From: Sciurus carolinensis
Lineage: Eukaryota > Chordata > Mammalia > Rodentia > Sciuridae
Direction: 5' to 3'
Length of the DNA: 64,000 nt
Assembly: GCF_902686445.1 (NCBI RefSeq)
Contig: NC_062224.1
Location: 52,327,156-52,391,155 of the forward strand
This document shows, one piece after another, positions 12,811-24,314 of the stretch. Both the position numbers and the translations under genes were made by a program. A model generated the notes under the pieces. The model did no database searches. It was not told the DNA's origin and saw only the letters and a list, made by a program, of their open reading frames with translations. Position 1 is the first letter of the stretch; the number at the start of each line of letters is the position of its first letter.

Positions 12811-14727
12811 GAGGGAGTTCAAGATGGCGGACTAGAGGGCGGCGGCATTTCATGTTGCTCCAGGACTCAAGATTCAAAAGAGGAGATAGTGACTTGGGAC
12901 CAACTCAAAGCCGCCAGGTGAGTTTCTCCCATAGGGGAGGCGTCCCGGATGGGGCAGTAGCCCCTGAACGCAGAGAACTTTGTGAAGTAGAGTGACTCGG
13001 CGAGACGCCCCTCCCCCGCCGGAGCGGTAAAAACGGACAGCGAAGCGGAGCGAAAAATGGCGGATTGAAGTTTCCAGGACTGCGGGCAGCTTCTCTAACC
13101 TAAGGAGACTTGTCTGTGAAGGGTGAGGCTCCCAAGCCCAGGAGGGAGGTCCGGGCCCCTGGGAACGTTGCCTGAGAAGGCTGCCCTGCCCAGGCGGCAA
13201 GACACACCTCCCCCGCAGTGAACTCGGAAAGCGGGAACTTTGCAAAGGAGGTTGCGCGACACACCGCTTGGTTTTGGAGCGATCTGCCAGAGCTCCAGCG
13301 GCTGCCAGAGAAAGAGTGGGGCGGCGAGTTCTTTGGATCCAGCAACCGCCTGAGCAACGGGGAGGGGGCTGTCCAGAGGAGGTGGAGGTACGCAGTGAGT
13401 GGCTTGGTCTCCAAGCGCCCACACAGAGCACCGGGTGGCTGCCTGGAGGAAGAGACGAGCGACGGGTCACTGGGGCTTGGAGCATATGTAGGAGGCTCCA
13501 AGTGACTGGTCAGAGGGCGGGTCACATAGCCAGGCGATTAGGTGCATAACACGGTCCGGTCCAGGGACTAGGCACCTTTTCTTGAATGAACTACACAGAG
13601 ACAAGCTGAGGGGAGAAGTGAAGGTTTCAGGACTGCAGGCAGCTTCTCTAAGAAGGGACAACCTAAGGAGACTCGTCTACGAAGGGTGAGGCTCCCAGGC
13701 CCAGGAGGTAGGTCTGGGCCCCTGGGAAGGCTGCCCTGCCCAGGCAGCAAGACACACTTCCCCCCGCTGGAACAGTAAACTCAGAAAGTGGGGAACCTTG
13801 CAGAGGAGGCCGAGCAGCACACCGCTTGGTTTTTTGGTTTTTTGGAGCAATCTGCCAGGGTTCCGGGGGCTGCCAGAGAAAGAGTTGGGCGGCGAGCTAT
13901 TTGGATTCAGCAACCGCCTGAACAATGGGGAGGGGGCTGTCCTGAGGAGGTGGAGGTGCACAGTGAACGGCTTGGTCTCCTAGCGCCCACACAGAACACC
14001 GGGTGGCTGCCTGGAGGAAGAGACGAGTGACGGGTCACTGGGGCTTGGAGCATATGTACGAGGCTCCAAGTGACTGCTCAGAGGAGGGGTCGCATAGCCA
14101 GGCCGATTAGGTGCAAAGCACGGTCAGAGCCGGGGATCTAAGCACCTTTTCTTGAAAGAGCTACACAGAGACCAGCTGAGGGGTGGAGCGAAGGTTCCAG
14201 GACTGCGGGCAGCTTCTCTGAGGAGGGGCCACCTAAGGAGACTCGTCTGGGAAGGGCAGGGCTCCCAAGCCCAGGAGGTAGGTCCAGGCCCCTGGAAACG
14301 TAGCCCCCGAAGGCTGCCCTGCCCAGGTGGTAGTTGTGGACTGAGGGGAACCTCTAGGAGGGGAACGGACTAGCGAGACCTCCTCACCGGGTGGGTCTTC
14401 CCTGCCGAGTGAGGTTTTCCCACAAAGACGGTAAAACCAGAGACACAGGTCCAAACAGGCATTGCCTCAGCCCACAGTCTAGTTCTCCTTTGGATGACCA
14501 TTGGTCAACAAGTAGAGCCACCTCTGCCCTCTAGCAGGGAATATACCCCACCTGAAGACCACCACCCCTAGAGAGGCAGCTACCTAGGGGAACACCAAAG
14601 TATCAACTTCCTCTAAGACTTCAGGCTACTGAAGGATAAGAGGGGATACACTAGCAATCTTCAGGGACATTATAAGTCAATAGAAGAAATCTGCAACATC
14701 TCTGCAGTCCACTGACACCTGAACGAC
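12811..14727 (+). promoter_or_regulatory. L1 5' UTR with three tandem monomer-like units
   Basis: CpG-rich promoter region beginning with AGTTCAAGATGGCGGACTAG. A unit starting TTCCAGGACTGCGGGCAGCT recurs at about 13072, 13626 and 14195 (spacing ~554 and ~569), the third truncated. Rodent L1 promoters are often built from tandem monomers; here units lie inside one 5' UTR. The long antisense and sense frames through it (for example 12874-13485 minus) follow from high GC content, not coding. Confidence 0.85.
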
Positions 14728-15741
14728 ATGAGAAAACAAGGGAAGAAAATGCCTCAAACAAATCTGGATGTTATATCAATAAAATCCAATGACAGCATGG
14801 CAGAAGAAATGTCAGAAAGGGAGTTCAGAATGTACATAATCAACATGATAAGGGAAGCAAACGATGAAATGAAAGAGCAAATGCAGGCATTGAATGAACG
14901 CACCAATAGACAGTTAAAAGAGCAAATACAGGAAGCAAAAGACCATTTCAATAAAGAGTTAGAGATATTGAAAAAAAACCAAACAGAAATCCTTGAAATG
15001 AAGGAAACAATAAACCAAATTAAGAACTCCATAGAAAGCACAACCAATAGGATAGAACACCTGGAAGACAGAACCTCAGATATTGAAGACAAAATATTTA
15101 ACCTCGAAAACAAAGTCGAACAAACAGAGAAGATGGTAAGAAATCATGAATAGAATCTCCAAGAACTATGGGATATCATGAAAAGGCCAAATTTGAGAAT
15201 TATTGGGATTGAGGAAGGCTTAGAGAAACAAACCAAAGGAATGAACAACCTATTCAATGAGATAATTTCAGAAAATTTCACAAATCTGAAGAATGAAATG
15301 GAAAATCAAGTTCAAGAGGCTTATAGAACTCCAAATACACAAAATTACAACAGACCCACACCAAGGCACATTATAATGAAAATACCTAACATACAAAATA
15401 AAGACAGAATCTTAAAGGCTGTGAGAGAAAAGAACCAAATTACATTCAGGGGGAAACCAATACGGATATCAGCAGATTTTTCAATCCAGACCTTAAAAGC
15501 TAGAAGGGCCTGGAATAACATTTTTCAAGCCCTAAAAGAAAATGGATGCCAACCAAGAATCTTATACCCAGCAAAACTTACCTTCAGATTTGACGACGAA
15601 ATAAAATCCTTCCATGATAAACAAAAGCTAAAAGAATATACAAAAAGAAAGCCAGCATTACAGAACATTCTCAGCAAAATATTCCATGAAGAAGATATGA
15701 AAAACAAAGAAGCAAATCAGCAAAGGGAGGAGATATCCTAA
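14728..15741 (+). pseudogene. L1 ORF1 (RNA-binding protein), one nonsense codon
   Basis: ORF1p is the trimeric RNA chaperone that coats L1 RNA. The frame opens at ATG 14728 and would give about 337 residues: a heptad-rich coiled coil (roughly residues 30-140, many Glu/Lys/Ile), then an RRM-like centre and a basic C-terminal domain. A TAG at 15151-15153 splits it after residue 141; both halves are in the same frame. The right-arm copy has CAG at this place, so the stop is specific to the left copy. Poly-A run at 14971 has eight A, which keeps frame here. Confidence 0.93.
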
Positions 15742-15792
15742 AGGAACTCTCAAATAAAGAGGAACCAAGTCGTGTCAAAAATAAGCAAATAA

Positions 15793-18700
15793 ATGAATAA
15801 AATGAGTCAAATGACCAGGAATACAAACCATATCTCAATAATAACCCTGAATATTAATGGCCTGAATTCATCAATCAAAAGACACAGACTGGCAGATTGG
15901 ATCAAAAAGAAAGATCCAACAATATGTTGCCTGCAAGAGACTCATCTCTTAGAAAGAGATACCCAAAGACTAAAGGTGAAAGGATGGGAAAAAACTTACC
16001 ATGCACATGGACCCAGCAAAAAAGCTGGGGTATCCATCCTCATTTCAGATAAAGTGGACTTCAAGCCAAAGTTAATCAGAAGGGATTAATCAGCAAGACA
16101 TAACAATCATAAATATCTATGCCCCAAACAGTGGCTCACCCATGTATGTCAAACAAATCCTTCTCAATCTCAGAAACCAAATAGACCACAATACAATAAT
16201 ACTAGGGGATTTTAACACGCCTCTCTCACCACTGGACAGATCTTCCAAACAAAAATTGAACAAAGAAACCATAGATCTCAATAACACAATCAATAATTTA
16301 GACTTAACAGACATTTATAGAATATACCATCCAACCAAGAGCGAATACACTTTCTTCTCAGCAGCACATGGATCCTTCTCTAAAATAGACCATATATTAT
16401 GCCACAAAGCTAATGTTCGCAAATACAAGAAGATAGAGACACTTCCTTGTATTTTATCAGACCATAATGGATTGAAACTAGAAATAAATGAAAGAGTAAA
16501 AAACAGAAATTACTCCAACACCTGGAGATTAAACAATATGCTATTATATGAGGAATGGATAACAGAAGATATTAGGAAGGAAATTAAAAAATTCCTAGAG
16601 GTAAACGAGAACAAAGAAACATCGTATCAAAATCTCTGGGACACTATGAAAGTGGTACTTAGAGGAAGATTTATTTCATGGAGCGCATTTAATAAAAGAA
16701 GTAAAACTCAACAAATAAACGACCTAACACTACAGCTCAAAGCCCTAGAAAAAGAAGAACAGACCAACACCAAAAGTAGTAGAAGACAGGAAATAGTTAA
16801 ACTCAGAGCTGAAATCAACGAAATTGAAACGAAAGAAACAATACAAAAAATTGACAAAATAAATAGTTGGTTCTTCAAAAAAATAAACAAAATTGATATA
16901 CCTTTAGTCACACTAACAAAGAGAAGACGAGAGAAAACCCAAATTACCAAAATTCGGAATGAACAAGGAAATATCACAACAGACACGATTGAAATACAAA
17001 ACATAATTAGAAGCTATTTTGAAAATCTATATTCCAACAAAATAGAAAATTTCGAAGATATCAACAAGTTTCTAGAGACCTATGAATTGCCTAAACTAAA
17101 CGAGGAGGACATACACAATTTAAATAGACCAATTTCAAGTAATGAAATAGAAGAAGTCATCAAAAGCCTACCAACAAAGAAAAGTCCAGGACCTGATGGT
17201 TTCTCAGCCAAGTTCTACAAAACCTTTAAAGAAGAGCTCATTCCAATACTTTTCAAAGTATTCCATGAAATAGAAGAGGAGGGAACCCTCCCAAACTCAT
17301 TCTACGAAGCCAATATCACCCTGATACCTAAACCAGACAGAGACACATCGAGGAAAGAAAATTTCAGACCAATATCCTTAATGAACATCGACGCAAAAAT
17401 TCTCAACAAAATTTTAGCAAATCGCATACAAAAACATATTAAAAAGATAGTGCATCATGATGAAGTGGGTTTCATCCCAGGGATGCAAGGTTGGTTCAAC
17501 ATCAGGAAATCAATAAATGTAATTCACCACATCAACAGACTTAAAGTCAAGAATCACATGATTATTTCAATAGATGCAGAAAAAGCATTTGATAAATTAC
17601 AGCACCCCTTCATGCTCAAAACACTAGAAAAAATAGGGATAGTGGGAACGTTCCTTAACATTGTAAAGGCCATCTATGCTAAGCCCATGGCTAATATTAT
17701 TCTTAATGGTGAAAAACTGAAAGCATTCCCCCTAAAATCTGGAACAAGGCATGGATGCCCTCTCTCACCACTCCTATTCAATATCGTCCTTGAAACTCTA
17801 GCCAGAGCAGTTAGACAGACCAAAGAAATTAAAGGGATACGAATTGGAAAAGAAGAACTCAAACTATCCCTATTTGCTGATGATATGATTATATACTTAG
17901 AGGAACCAGGAAATTCCACCAGAAAACTCTTAGAACTCATAAGTGAATTCAGTAAAGTAGCAGGATACACGATCAATGCTCATAAATCCAATGCATTTTT
18001 ATACATAAGTGATGAATCTTCAGAAAGAGAAGTTAGGAAAACTACTCCATTCACAATAGCCTCGAAAAAAATAAAATACTTGGGAATCAATCTCACAAAA
18101 GAGGTGAAAGATCTCTACAATGAGAACTACAGAACACTAAAGAAAGAAATTAAAGAATACCTTAGAAGATGGAAAGATCTCCCATGTTCCTGGATAGGCA
18201 GAATTAATATTGTCAAAATGGCCATACTACCAAAAGTGCTATACAGATTCAATGCAATTCCAATTAAAATCCCAACGATGTACCTTACAGAAGTAGAACA
18301 AGCAATCATGAAATTCATCTGGAAGAATAAGAAACCCAGAATTGCTAAAGCAATCCTTCGCAGGAAAAATGAAGCAGGGGGTATTGCAATACCTGAACTT
18401 CAACTGTACTACAAAGCAATAGTAACAAAAACGGCATGGTATTGGTACCAAAATAGACAGGTAGATCAATGGTACAGAATAGAGGACACAGACACAAACC
18501 CAAATAAATATAATTTCCTCATACTAGACAAAGGGGCCAAAAATATGCAATGGAGAAAAGATAGCCTCTTCAATAAATGGTGCTGGGAAAATTGGAAATC
18601 CATATGCAACAAAATGAAACTAAACCCATATCTCTCACCGTGCACAAAACTAAACTCAAAATGGATTAAGGACCTCGGAATCAGACCAGAGACCCTGCAT

Positions 18701-19598
18701 CTTATAGAAGAAAAAGTAGGTCCAGATCTTCAACATGTCGGCTTAGGACCAGACTTCTTCAACAGGACTCCCATAGCACAAGAAATAAAAGCAAGAATCA
18801 ACAACTGGGATAGATTCAAACTAAAAAGCTTTCTCTCAGCAAAGGAAACTATCAGCAATGCGAAGAAAGAGCCTACAGAGTGGGAGAAAATCTTTGCCAA
18901 TCATACTTCAGATAGAGCACTAATCTCCAGAATCTATAAAGAACTCAAAAAACTCAACACCAAGACTACAAATAACCCAATCGACAAATGGTCTAAGGAA
19001 ATGAACAGACACTTCACAGAAGAAGACTACAACAATCAACAAACATATGGAAAAATGTTCAACATCTCTAGTAATAAGAGAAATGCAAATCAAAACCACC
19101 CTAAGATTCCATCTCACCCCAATCAGAATGGCGATTATCAAGAATACAAGCAACAACAGGTTTTGGCGAGGATGTGGGGAAAAAGGTACACTCATACATT
19201 GCTGGTGGGGTTGCAAATTAGTGCAACCACTCTGGAAGGCAGTATGGAGATTCCTTAGAAAACTTGGAATGGAACCACCATTTGACCCAGCTATCCCACT
19301 CCTTGGCCTATACCCAAAGGACTTAAAATCAGCATACTACAGAGATACAGCCACATCAATGTTCATTGCTGCTCAGTTCACCATAGCCAGATTGTGGAAC
19401 CAACCTAGATGCCCTTCAGTTGATGAATGGATAAAGAAACTGTGGCATATATATACAATGGAATATTACTCAGCCATAAAGAATGATACATTTATGGCAT
19501 TTGCAAGCAAATGGACGAAATTGGAGAATATCATGCTAAGTGAGATAAGCCAATCTCAAAAAACCAAAGTTAGAATGATCTCGCTGATAAGTGGATGA
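15793..19598 (+). pseudogene. L1 ORF2 (endonuclease-reverse transcriptase), frameshifted
   Basis: Family role: APE-type endonuclease nicks target DNA and the reverse transcriptase primes on it. Visible parts: endonuclease start (15793-16089) with ITLNINGLNSS and LQETHL; rest of endonuclease from 16142 with [10 protein letters not shown] and the [10 protein letters not shown] catalytic His motif; RT domain with the FADD active site at about 17873; C-terminal Cys-rich part in a third frame ([17 protein letters not shown], about 19190-19250). Breaks: an out-of-frame deletion near 16087, shared with the right copy, and loss of two A residues near 19027-19040, not shared. The 16142-19258 stretch is still open for 1038 codons, which suggests recent insertion. 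Confidence 0.95.
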
Positions 19599-19604
19599 TG
19601 ATAC

Positions 19605-19853
19605 ATAATGGGGCATGGGAGGGGTTAGTTTTAGGGTTAGAGTGAGGGTTAGGGAGGGGGGCAAGAATGGGGGAAGGAAGGACTGTATAGAGGGAAAAGA
19701 GGGATGGGAGGGGTGGGGGGAAGGGGAAAAAATAACAGAATGAATCAACCAACATCACCCTATGTAAACGTATGATTACACAAATGGTATGCCTTTACTC
19801 TATGTACAAACAGAGAAAGAACATGTATCCCATTTGTTCACAATAAAAAAAAA
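19605..19853 (+). other. L1 3' UTR with G-rich, telomere-like tract
   Basis: Around 19615-19735 the top strand is almost purine-only and G-rich, with GTTAGTTTTAGGGTTAGAG and GAGGGTTAGGGAGG among several runs of three to six G. It ends with a CAATAAAAAAAAAAG tail that doubles as polyadenylation signal. G-rich 3' UTRs able to form quadruplexes are known from L1s in several mammals. Confidence 0.85.
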
Positions 19854-19904
19854 AGAATTACTTATAATTTTATGTACTTGTTTGAAAGTAGTGACTTCTG
19901 CATT

Positions 19905-19985
19905 TTTAAATGCAGCTCAGTGGTAGATCGCTTGCCTGGCATGCATAAGACCCTGGGTTCAGTCCCCACTACTCCAGAAAAAACC
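19905..19985 (+). mobile_element. ID SINE
   Basis: CAGCTCAGTGGTAGATCGCT and CCTGGGTTCAGTCCCCAC. Mirrored at 34335-34412. Confidence 0.9.
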
Positions 19986-19989
19986 TGAT

Positions 19990-20178
19990 TGCTGGGCACA
20001 GTGGTGCATGCCTGTAAACCCAGTGACTCAAGAAGCTGAGGCAGGAGGATGACAAGTTCAAGGCCAACCTTAGCAATTTAGGCCCTAAACAACTTAGCAA
20101 GACCCTGCCGTCAAATAAAAAATAAAACTGCTAGGGACGTAGATCAGTAGAAAGTTACCCTTGGGTTCAATCCCCAAA
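19990..20178 (+). mobile_element. B1-ID dimer SINE
   Basis: GCTGGGCACAGTGGTGCATG start (B1 half) and TTGGGTTCAATCCCCAAAAT end (ID half). Mirrored in the right arm at about 34135-34330. Confidence 0.92.
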
Positions 20179-20959
20179 ATAATTTTTTAAAAACTATATT
20201 TCAAATAGTAATCCTTTCTTAGTAACAAACATCATTGACATATACTTAACAAAATATTTCTGTGTAAAACTATCGCAACTTCCTAATTATTTAAATTGGA
20301 ATTACAATTTAAATGTATCAATACACAATCTTCCAAAGGTTTTTCAGTAGAATTCAAATTAAATATATAACAGGTGATATGTAAATACCATAATTCTCAT
20401 ATGCCCATCTTGACTGACTTTCTACTATTCTTATGAAGGAGACTGGTAAGTAAAATGGCCAGAAACCACATACACATACCTCTACCACTTCAGCACCAGG
20501 ATTCTAGATTGCCCTTCATCTAACCTATACACCTTGCTGTTTCATCATCATTTGGGGCCATAAAATAGAAAATAAAACATTATACCAACATTATAGTTTA
20601 CATGTTGTTAAAGTTTACTGAATTTTTGTGATTTGGACATGATTTAATTTTTGTAGAATTTTTTCTGGCTCTTGCTACTAATCATCCTTCAGCTCTTAGG
20701 CTCACAGTAATTGATTGATCTTTGTTTATTCTGTCAAAGTTGGATCCTCCGGATAGCCATTGCCTCTTCCTCAAGGGAATAAGGATGGTTTTCCTTAATG
20801 ATGAAATTTGGAATTTGTCACATGTACAACAGGGAAAATATCTTTATATCCTTTTCTTTTATGGACTTGAGTTTCTGGCTTGAAATTTACCTTGTACTCT
20901 AGTTATAAAATCTTTCATTATGATAATAAGAAACAAAAATTAGCCATTAACTCTCCTCG

Positions 20960-21125
20960 AGTATGCCAGTGTTCCAAGTGTCTTGCAGGTATTTGTTTAA
21001 ATGTTAAAACAATCTATGAGATTTAAGTATTATTATCCCTGTTTCACAGTTGAAGAAATTAAAGGATAGCAAGTGGCAGAACCAGAGTCATACCCAGAAA
21101 GTCTCCCTCCTTTCAGAGTAGGAAA
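20960..21125 (-). mobile_element. MIR SINE
   Basis: ATCCCTGTTTCACAGTTGAAGAAATTAAAG-type core (20-base core CTGTTTCACAGTTGAAGAAA) with a GCAAGTGGCAGAACCAGAGT block. Mirrored at 33225-33360. Confidence 0.8.
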
Positions 21126-21654
21126 TAAACCATAATATTATGTGGAAGATGGTTTGGTTTTCTCTTTAACTTGACACTACACATGTCGCCTTGAGAGGTT
21201 GCACACTTTACTCCGATGATACTATCATTGCACAAAATCTTTCACAGAACAGTTAGTTTTTATAAATATTGGTGCTAAGAAATCTTCATCAAATGAGGAT
21301 GCATCTGGATTTCTCCTTCTCCTCTGTGAGAAGGAGAAAGCAGTTCCAAAAACAAAGGTCCAAAATTCTCTTGAGAAGGGTCAACTTCTCTTAAGAGTTG
21401 CTTTTATTTCTAAGATGACTTTTAAATGCAGTTGTACTTCATAAGTTTCAATGTATTGGATCACAGTGTTCTTGTATAACTTTTGTGTGAAGGGATTTAT
21501 ATACCTTTACATTTGTATCCACTGAACATCGTACATTACCTTTGTCAAACATTACATTTGTGTGTAGTTATATATGTGTGATGTGTGCAAAAGTCAGCCC
21601 CTTCTAGGAGTAATGACAGATTTATTTCAAAAGCTTAAAATAGTAATATTAAAG

Positions 21655-21745
21655 GCTGGGGTGTAGATCAGTGGTAGAACACTTGCCTAGCATGTGCAAG
21701 GCCCTGGATTCAATCCCCAGCAACCCAAACAAAAAAGAAAAAAAA
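21655..21745 (+). mobile_element. ID SINE
   Basis: GGCTGGGGTGTAGATCAGTG through GGCCCTGGATTCAATCCCCA, ending in an A-rich tail. One of the best preserved IDs here. Mirrored at 32575-32675. Confidence 0.95.
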
Positions 21746-21944
21746 AAAGTAATATGTAATGAGAGCACTAAATGTGTTACATGTTAAGGAGCTTTCAGAA
21801 CTCTTTCATGTAGTAAATGTAGTAGTCTAAAGTATTTTGATTTAAATATTTTTTAAATAATTTTTTTATTAAAAAGTTATGTCTCTAGGATAACATGAGA
21901 TGTGAACAATAGAAAACACCATATAGCTATTATGAATAATAGCC

Positions 21945-22130
21945 AGGCATGGTGGCGTTCACCTACTCTTAGGGGCTCAGGGAGGCTAAGGCAGGAGGAT
22001 AACTAGTTCAAAGTCAGCCTCAGCAACTTAGCGAGACCCTGTCTCAAAATAAAAAATATACTAAAAATACTAGGGATGTTGCTTCATGGTTAAGTGCCCC
22101 TGGGTTCAATTCTCAGTACCCCCCCCAAAA
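21945..22130 (+). mobile_element. B1-ID dimer SINE
   Basis: AGCCAGGCATGGTGGCGTTC to CCCCTGGGTTCAATTCTCAG. Mirrored at 32195-32395. Confidence 0.92.
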
Positions 22131-22334
22131 TAAACAAATACAATTAGTTAGCATATTTTGAATCTTACATGTTAGAATCTAGGCTAACAGTCCTGTGTTA
22201 ATTCTCTCGAACCACCTCTACCCATCCCATGACAAGATGATTTTAATCTATTTGACAAATCCCTGGATCAGGTTGAAATATGACATGTTTATATGAAATA
22301 TGTTAAATTTTCCAAAATAAAAAATATATGCTAT

Positions 22335-22690
22335 ATACAGACAGTCCCCAACTCAACAATGGTTTCTCTTAAGATTTTTTTACTTTATGATGTTGCCAAA
22401 GCAACATGCATTCAGTAGAAAACATACTTTGAACTTTTACCTTTTCCTGGTCTAGCCATATGCAGTACAATACTGATATTCTCTTGTAACGCTGGGCAGC
22501 AACAGCGAGATACAGCTCCCAGCTGTAAGATCATGAGGAGAAACGACCAATACTCTGCAGTGTACTGTGTTGCTAAATAGGATATTTGGTAGGGTATTCA
22601 GTGCACTTTGATTTATGATATGTTTAAGGTAGAGTGGTTTTATTGGAACAAAATCCCATCATAAGTCATGGAGCATCTATATGTACACAC
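22335..22690. mobile_element. Ancient dispersed repeat, family not named
   Basis: ACAGTCCCCAACTCAACAATGG at the left (20-base core CAGTCCCCAACTCAACAATG) and CCCATCATAAGTCATGGAGC at the right are near-complementary ends, and the interior (GCTGGGCAGCAACAGCGAGA) is a block I know from other mammals. The ends suggest a terminal-inverted-repeat or related old element. Mirrored at about 31630-31990. Confidence 0.5.
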
Positions 22691-22704
22691 ACATACATAG
22701 CAAT

Positions 22705-22895
22705 TTTGTTTGCTTGTTTAGTTGTACTGGAGATTACATCCAGAGACACTCTACCACTGAGGGACATCCCGCAGACTCTTTTTTGAGACAAGGCCTTGTT
22801 AAATAGCCCAGGTTGCTTCAAACTTGTGATCCTCCTGCCTCAGCATCCTTAATCTCTGGGATTACAGGCATGAGCCACTGCACCCAGAGCAATTT
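22705..22895 (-). mobile_element. B1-ID dimer SINE
   Basis: ACACTCTACCACTGAGGGAC (ID half) and CTCTGGGATTACAGGCATGA (B1 half), minus strand. Mirrored at 31440-31620. Confidence 0.92.
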
Positions 22896-24092
22896 CAGTA
22901 ACAGAAGTATAAAGAGAGTTTGCAGGGATGTGAATATGTGAATTAATTGTTTAGCTCATTCCTCTTTAACTTTTAAAAAGACTTATGATCGTATTTTCTA
23001 ATTTACATTTTCTGAAGTCCTGAATCAAACTTTAGTTCTCACTTGTGCAGAGGCCCCCTCACTCACTTCACACAAACTTGATTTAACACAGACCTCTCCT
23101 CCAATTTTTTGATTCTATGCCTTAAATAATTCTTCAGTATTAGCAATTACATGGACTTTTGATCTCAATATTATAATTTCACTGAAATTTCCAACAAAAA
23201 TTTTAAAATTTTACATAATTTTGATTCTGGTAGTGACACATATCACTCACATGCTTGGGTCTGTTATCAACCAGATGTAAGAGATGTAAAGTAAGTGCCA
23301 AATATGTCATTCTGCTTTCATTCATTGGGATAAAAGTGGTCATCCCTTAGTTGCTGCTCTTACCACTTGTGTTTAGAAGTTTAGGCTTAGTTATATCAAC
23401 TCTCTCAAATCATTCCTGTTTTACAGGTAAACTTGACAGTTTACAGAATTTCTGTAACAACAGTTTGAATCTCTGAGAGTACAAACTTGAAAGAAAATTG
23501 ACCTGCCTAGTATCTTCGGCCTATTGGATGTTTATAATTCTTTCTCTTTAATATTGTCACCTTAGCAATCCTTCCAGCTACACATTTTAAAAGATGTGAT
23601 GGAGAAGTTATCAGCGGGTGTTTTTAGGTATGCTAAAGTAACCAAATCATTTTCTGTTTATTTTTCTATTCTCAAGGAAATAATGTGGGCATTTCCATTT
23701 TTGTTTCAGTTTTTACAGTATGCCTGTTGCCTCCATAGCTTATTTAGTTTAGATAAATAGCTGCTGTTCAATATTTCTCAAAGTGTATCTTGTGGTATAC
23801 CACCAGAAGTGTCCTGTGAGTTTCCTGCCCTCCATTCCTTTCTGTGCTTTGCTCTTTGCTTTTTCTCATCTCCCCTCCCAAAAAGATCCATGGCTTGGAA
23901 AGAGGGGAAAATCCAATATGGTGATTACTTAGAATGGATAAAGTAGGTATTTTTCCCCTTGAAAACTTAACCACTTTTAACAGTGGAGATACTAATGGAC
24001 AAGTTTGACTTATTTTAAAGTTATATGGCTGAACTATGGCAACTGTCAACTACTGCCCAGTGTGTTCTAAACATCTGTGACATTTGCAATAA

Positions 24093-24203
<111 letters not shown>

Positions 24204-24210
24204 TAATCTT

Positions 24211-24314
24211 CTTTCTCAAACCTCAGCTGGATGAACCCAGTATTTGAAGTCAGAGTTTTCCTTGGAAATTGGAAAAAAATTAAGGAAGATAAAAGCAAGT
24301 TGTTCAGTTTGTAA
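24211..24314 (+). repeat. Tandem, decayed second copy of the CRYZL1 last exon
   Basis: Directly after the stop of the last exon, CAGCTGGATGAACCC (24224) restarts the exon that began CAGTTGGATGAACCT at 24111, a period of 113 bases. The copy runs to GTTGTTCAGTTTGTAA and includes a pyrimidine-AG acceptor-like lead (CTTTCTCAAACCTCAG). It carries in-frame stops and several small changes (roughly three quarters identity by eye), so the duplication is older than the split of the two arms, both of which have it. Confidence 0.85.

Larger units (their letters stand above)
12811..19853 (+). mobile_element. Full-length LINE-1, sciurid type, inactive
   Basis: About 7.04 kb with a CpG-rich 5' UTR (to 14727), ORF1 (14728-15741), ORF2 (15793-19598), a G-rich 3' UTR and an A tail ending at 19853. 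The 3' flank carries AGAATTACTTATAATT (19854-19869), identical to the target-site duplication of the right-arm L1, but the 5' flank has no such copy. ORF1 has a nonsense codon and ORF2 two frame breaks, so this copy cannot encode a complete machinery. Its body differs from the right-arm L1 by about 3-4% in sampled stretches. Confidence 0.97.

Noticed and set aside
12874..13525. Long minus-strand frames of up to 203 codons
   Set aside because: They lie inside the CpG-rich L1 5' UTR, recur in the other L1 copies and overlap frames on both strands; composition effect.
13072..14360. CRISPR-like regular repeats
   Set aside because: Only three long units in an L1 promoter; mammalian context and unit size exclude an array.
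21655..21745. tRNA gene candidates in ID elements
   Set aside because: A and B boxes are present because ID SINEs derive from tRNA-Ala, but they lack a proper cloverleaf and end in A tails.
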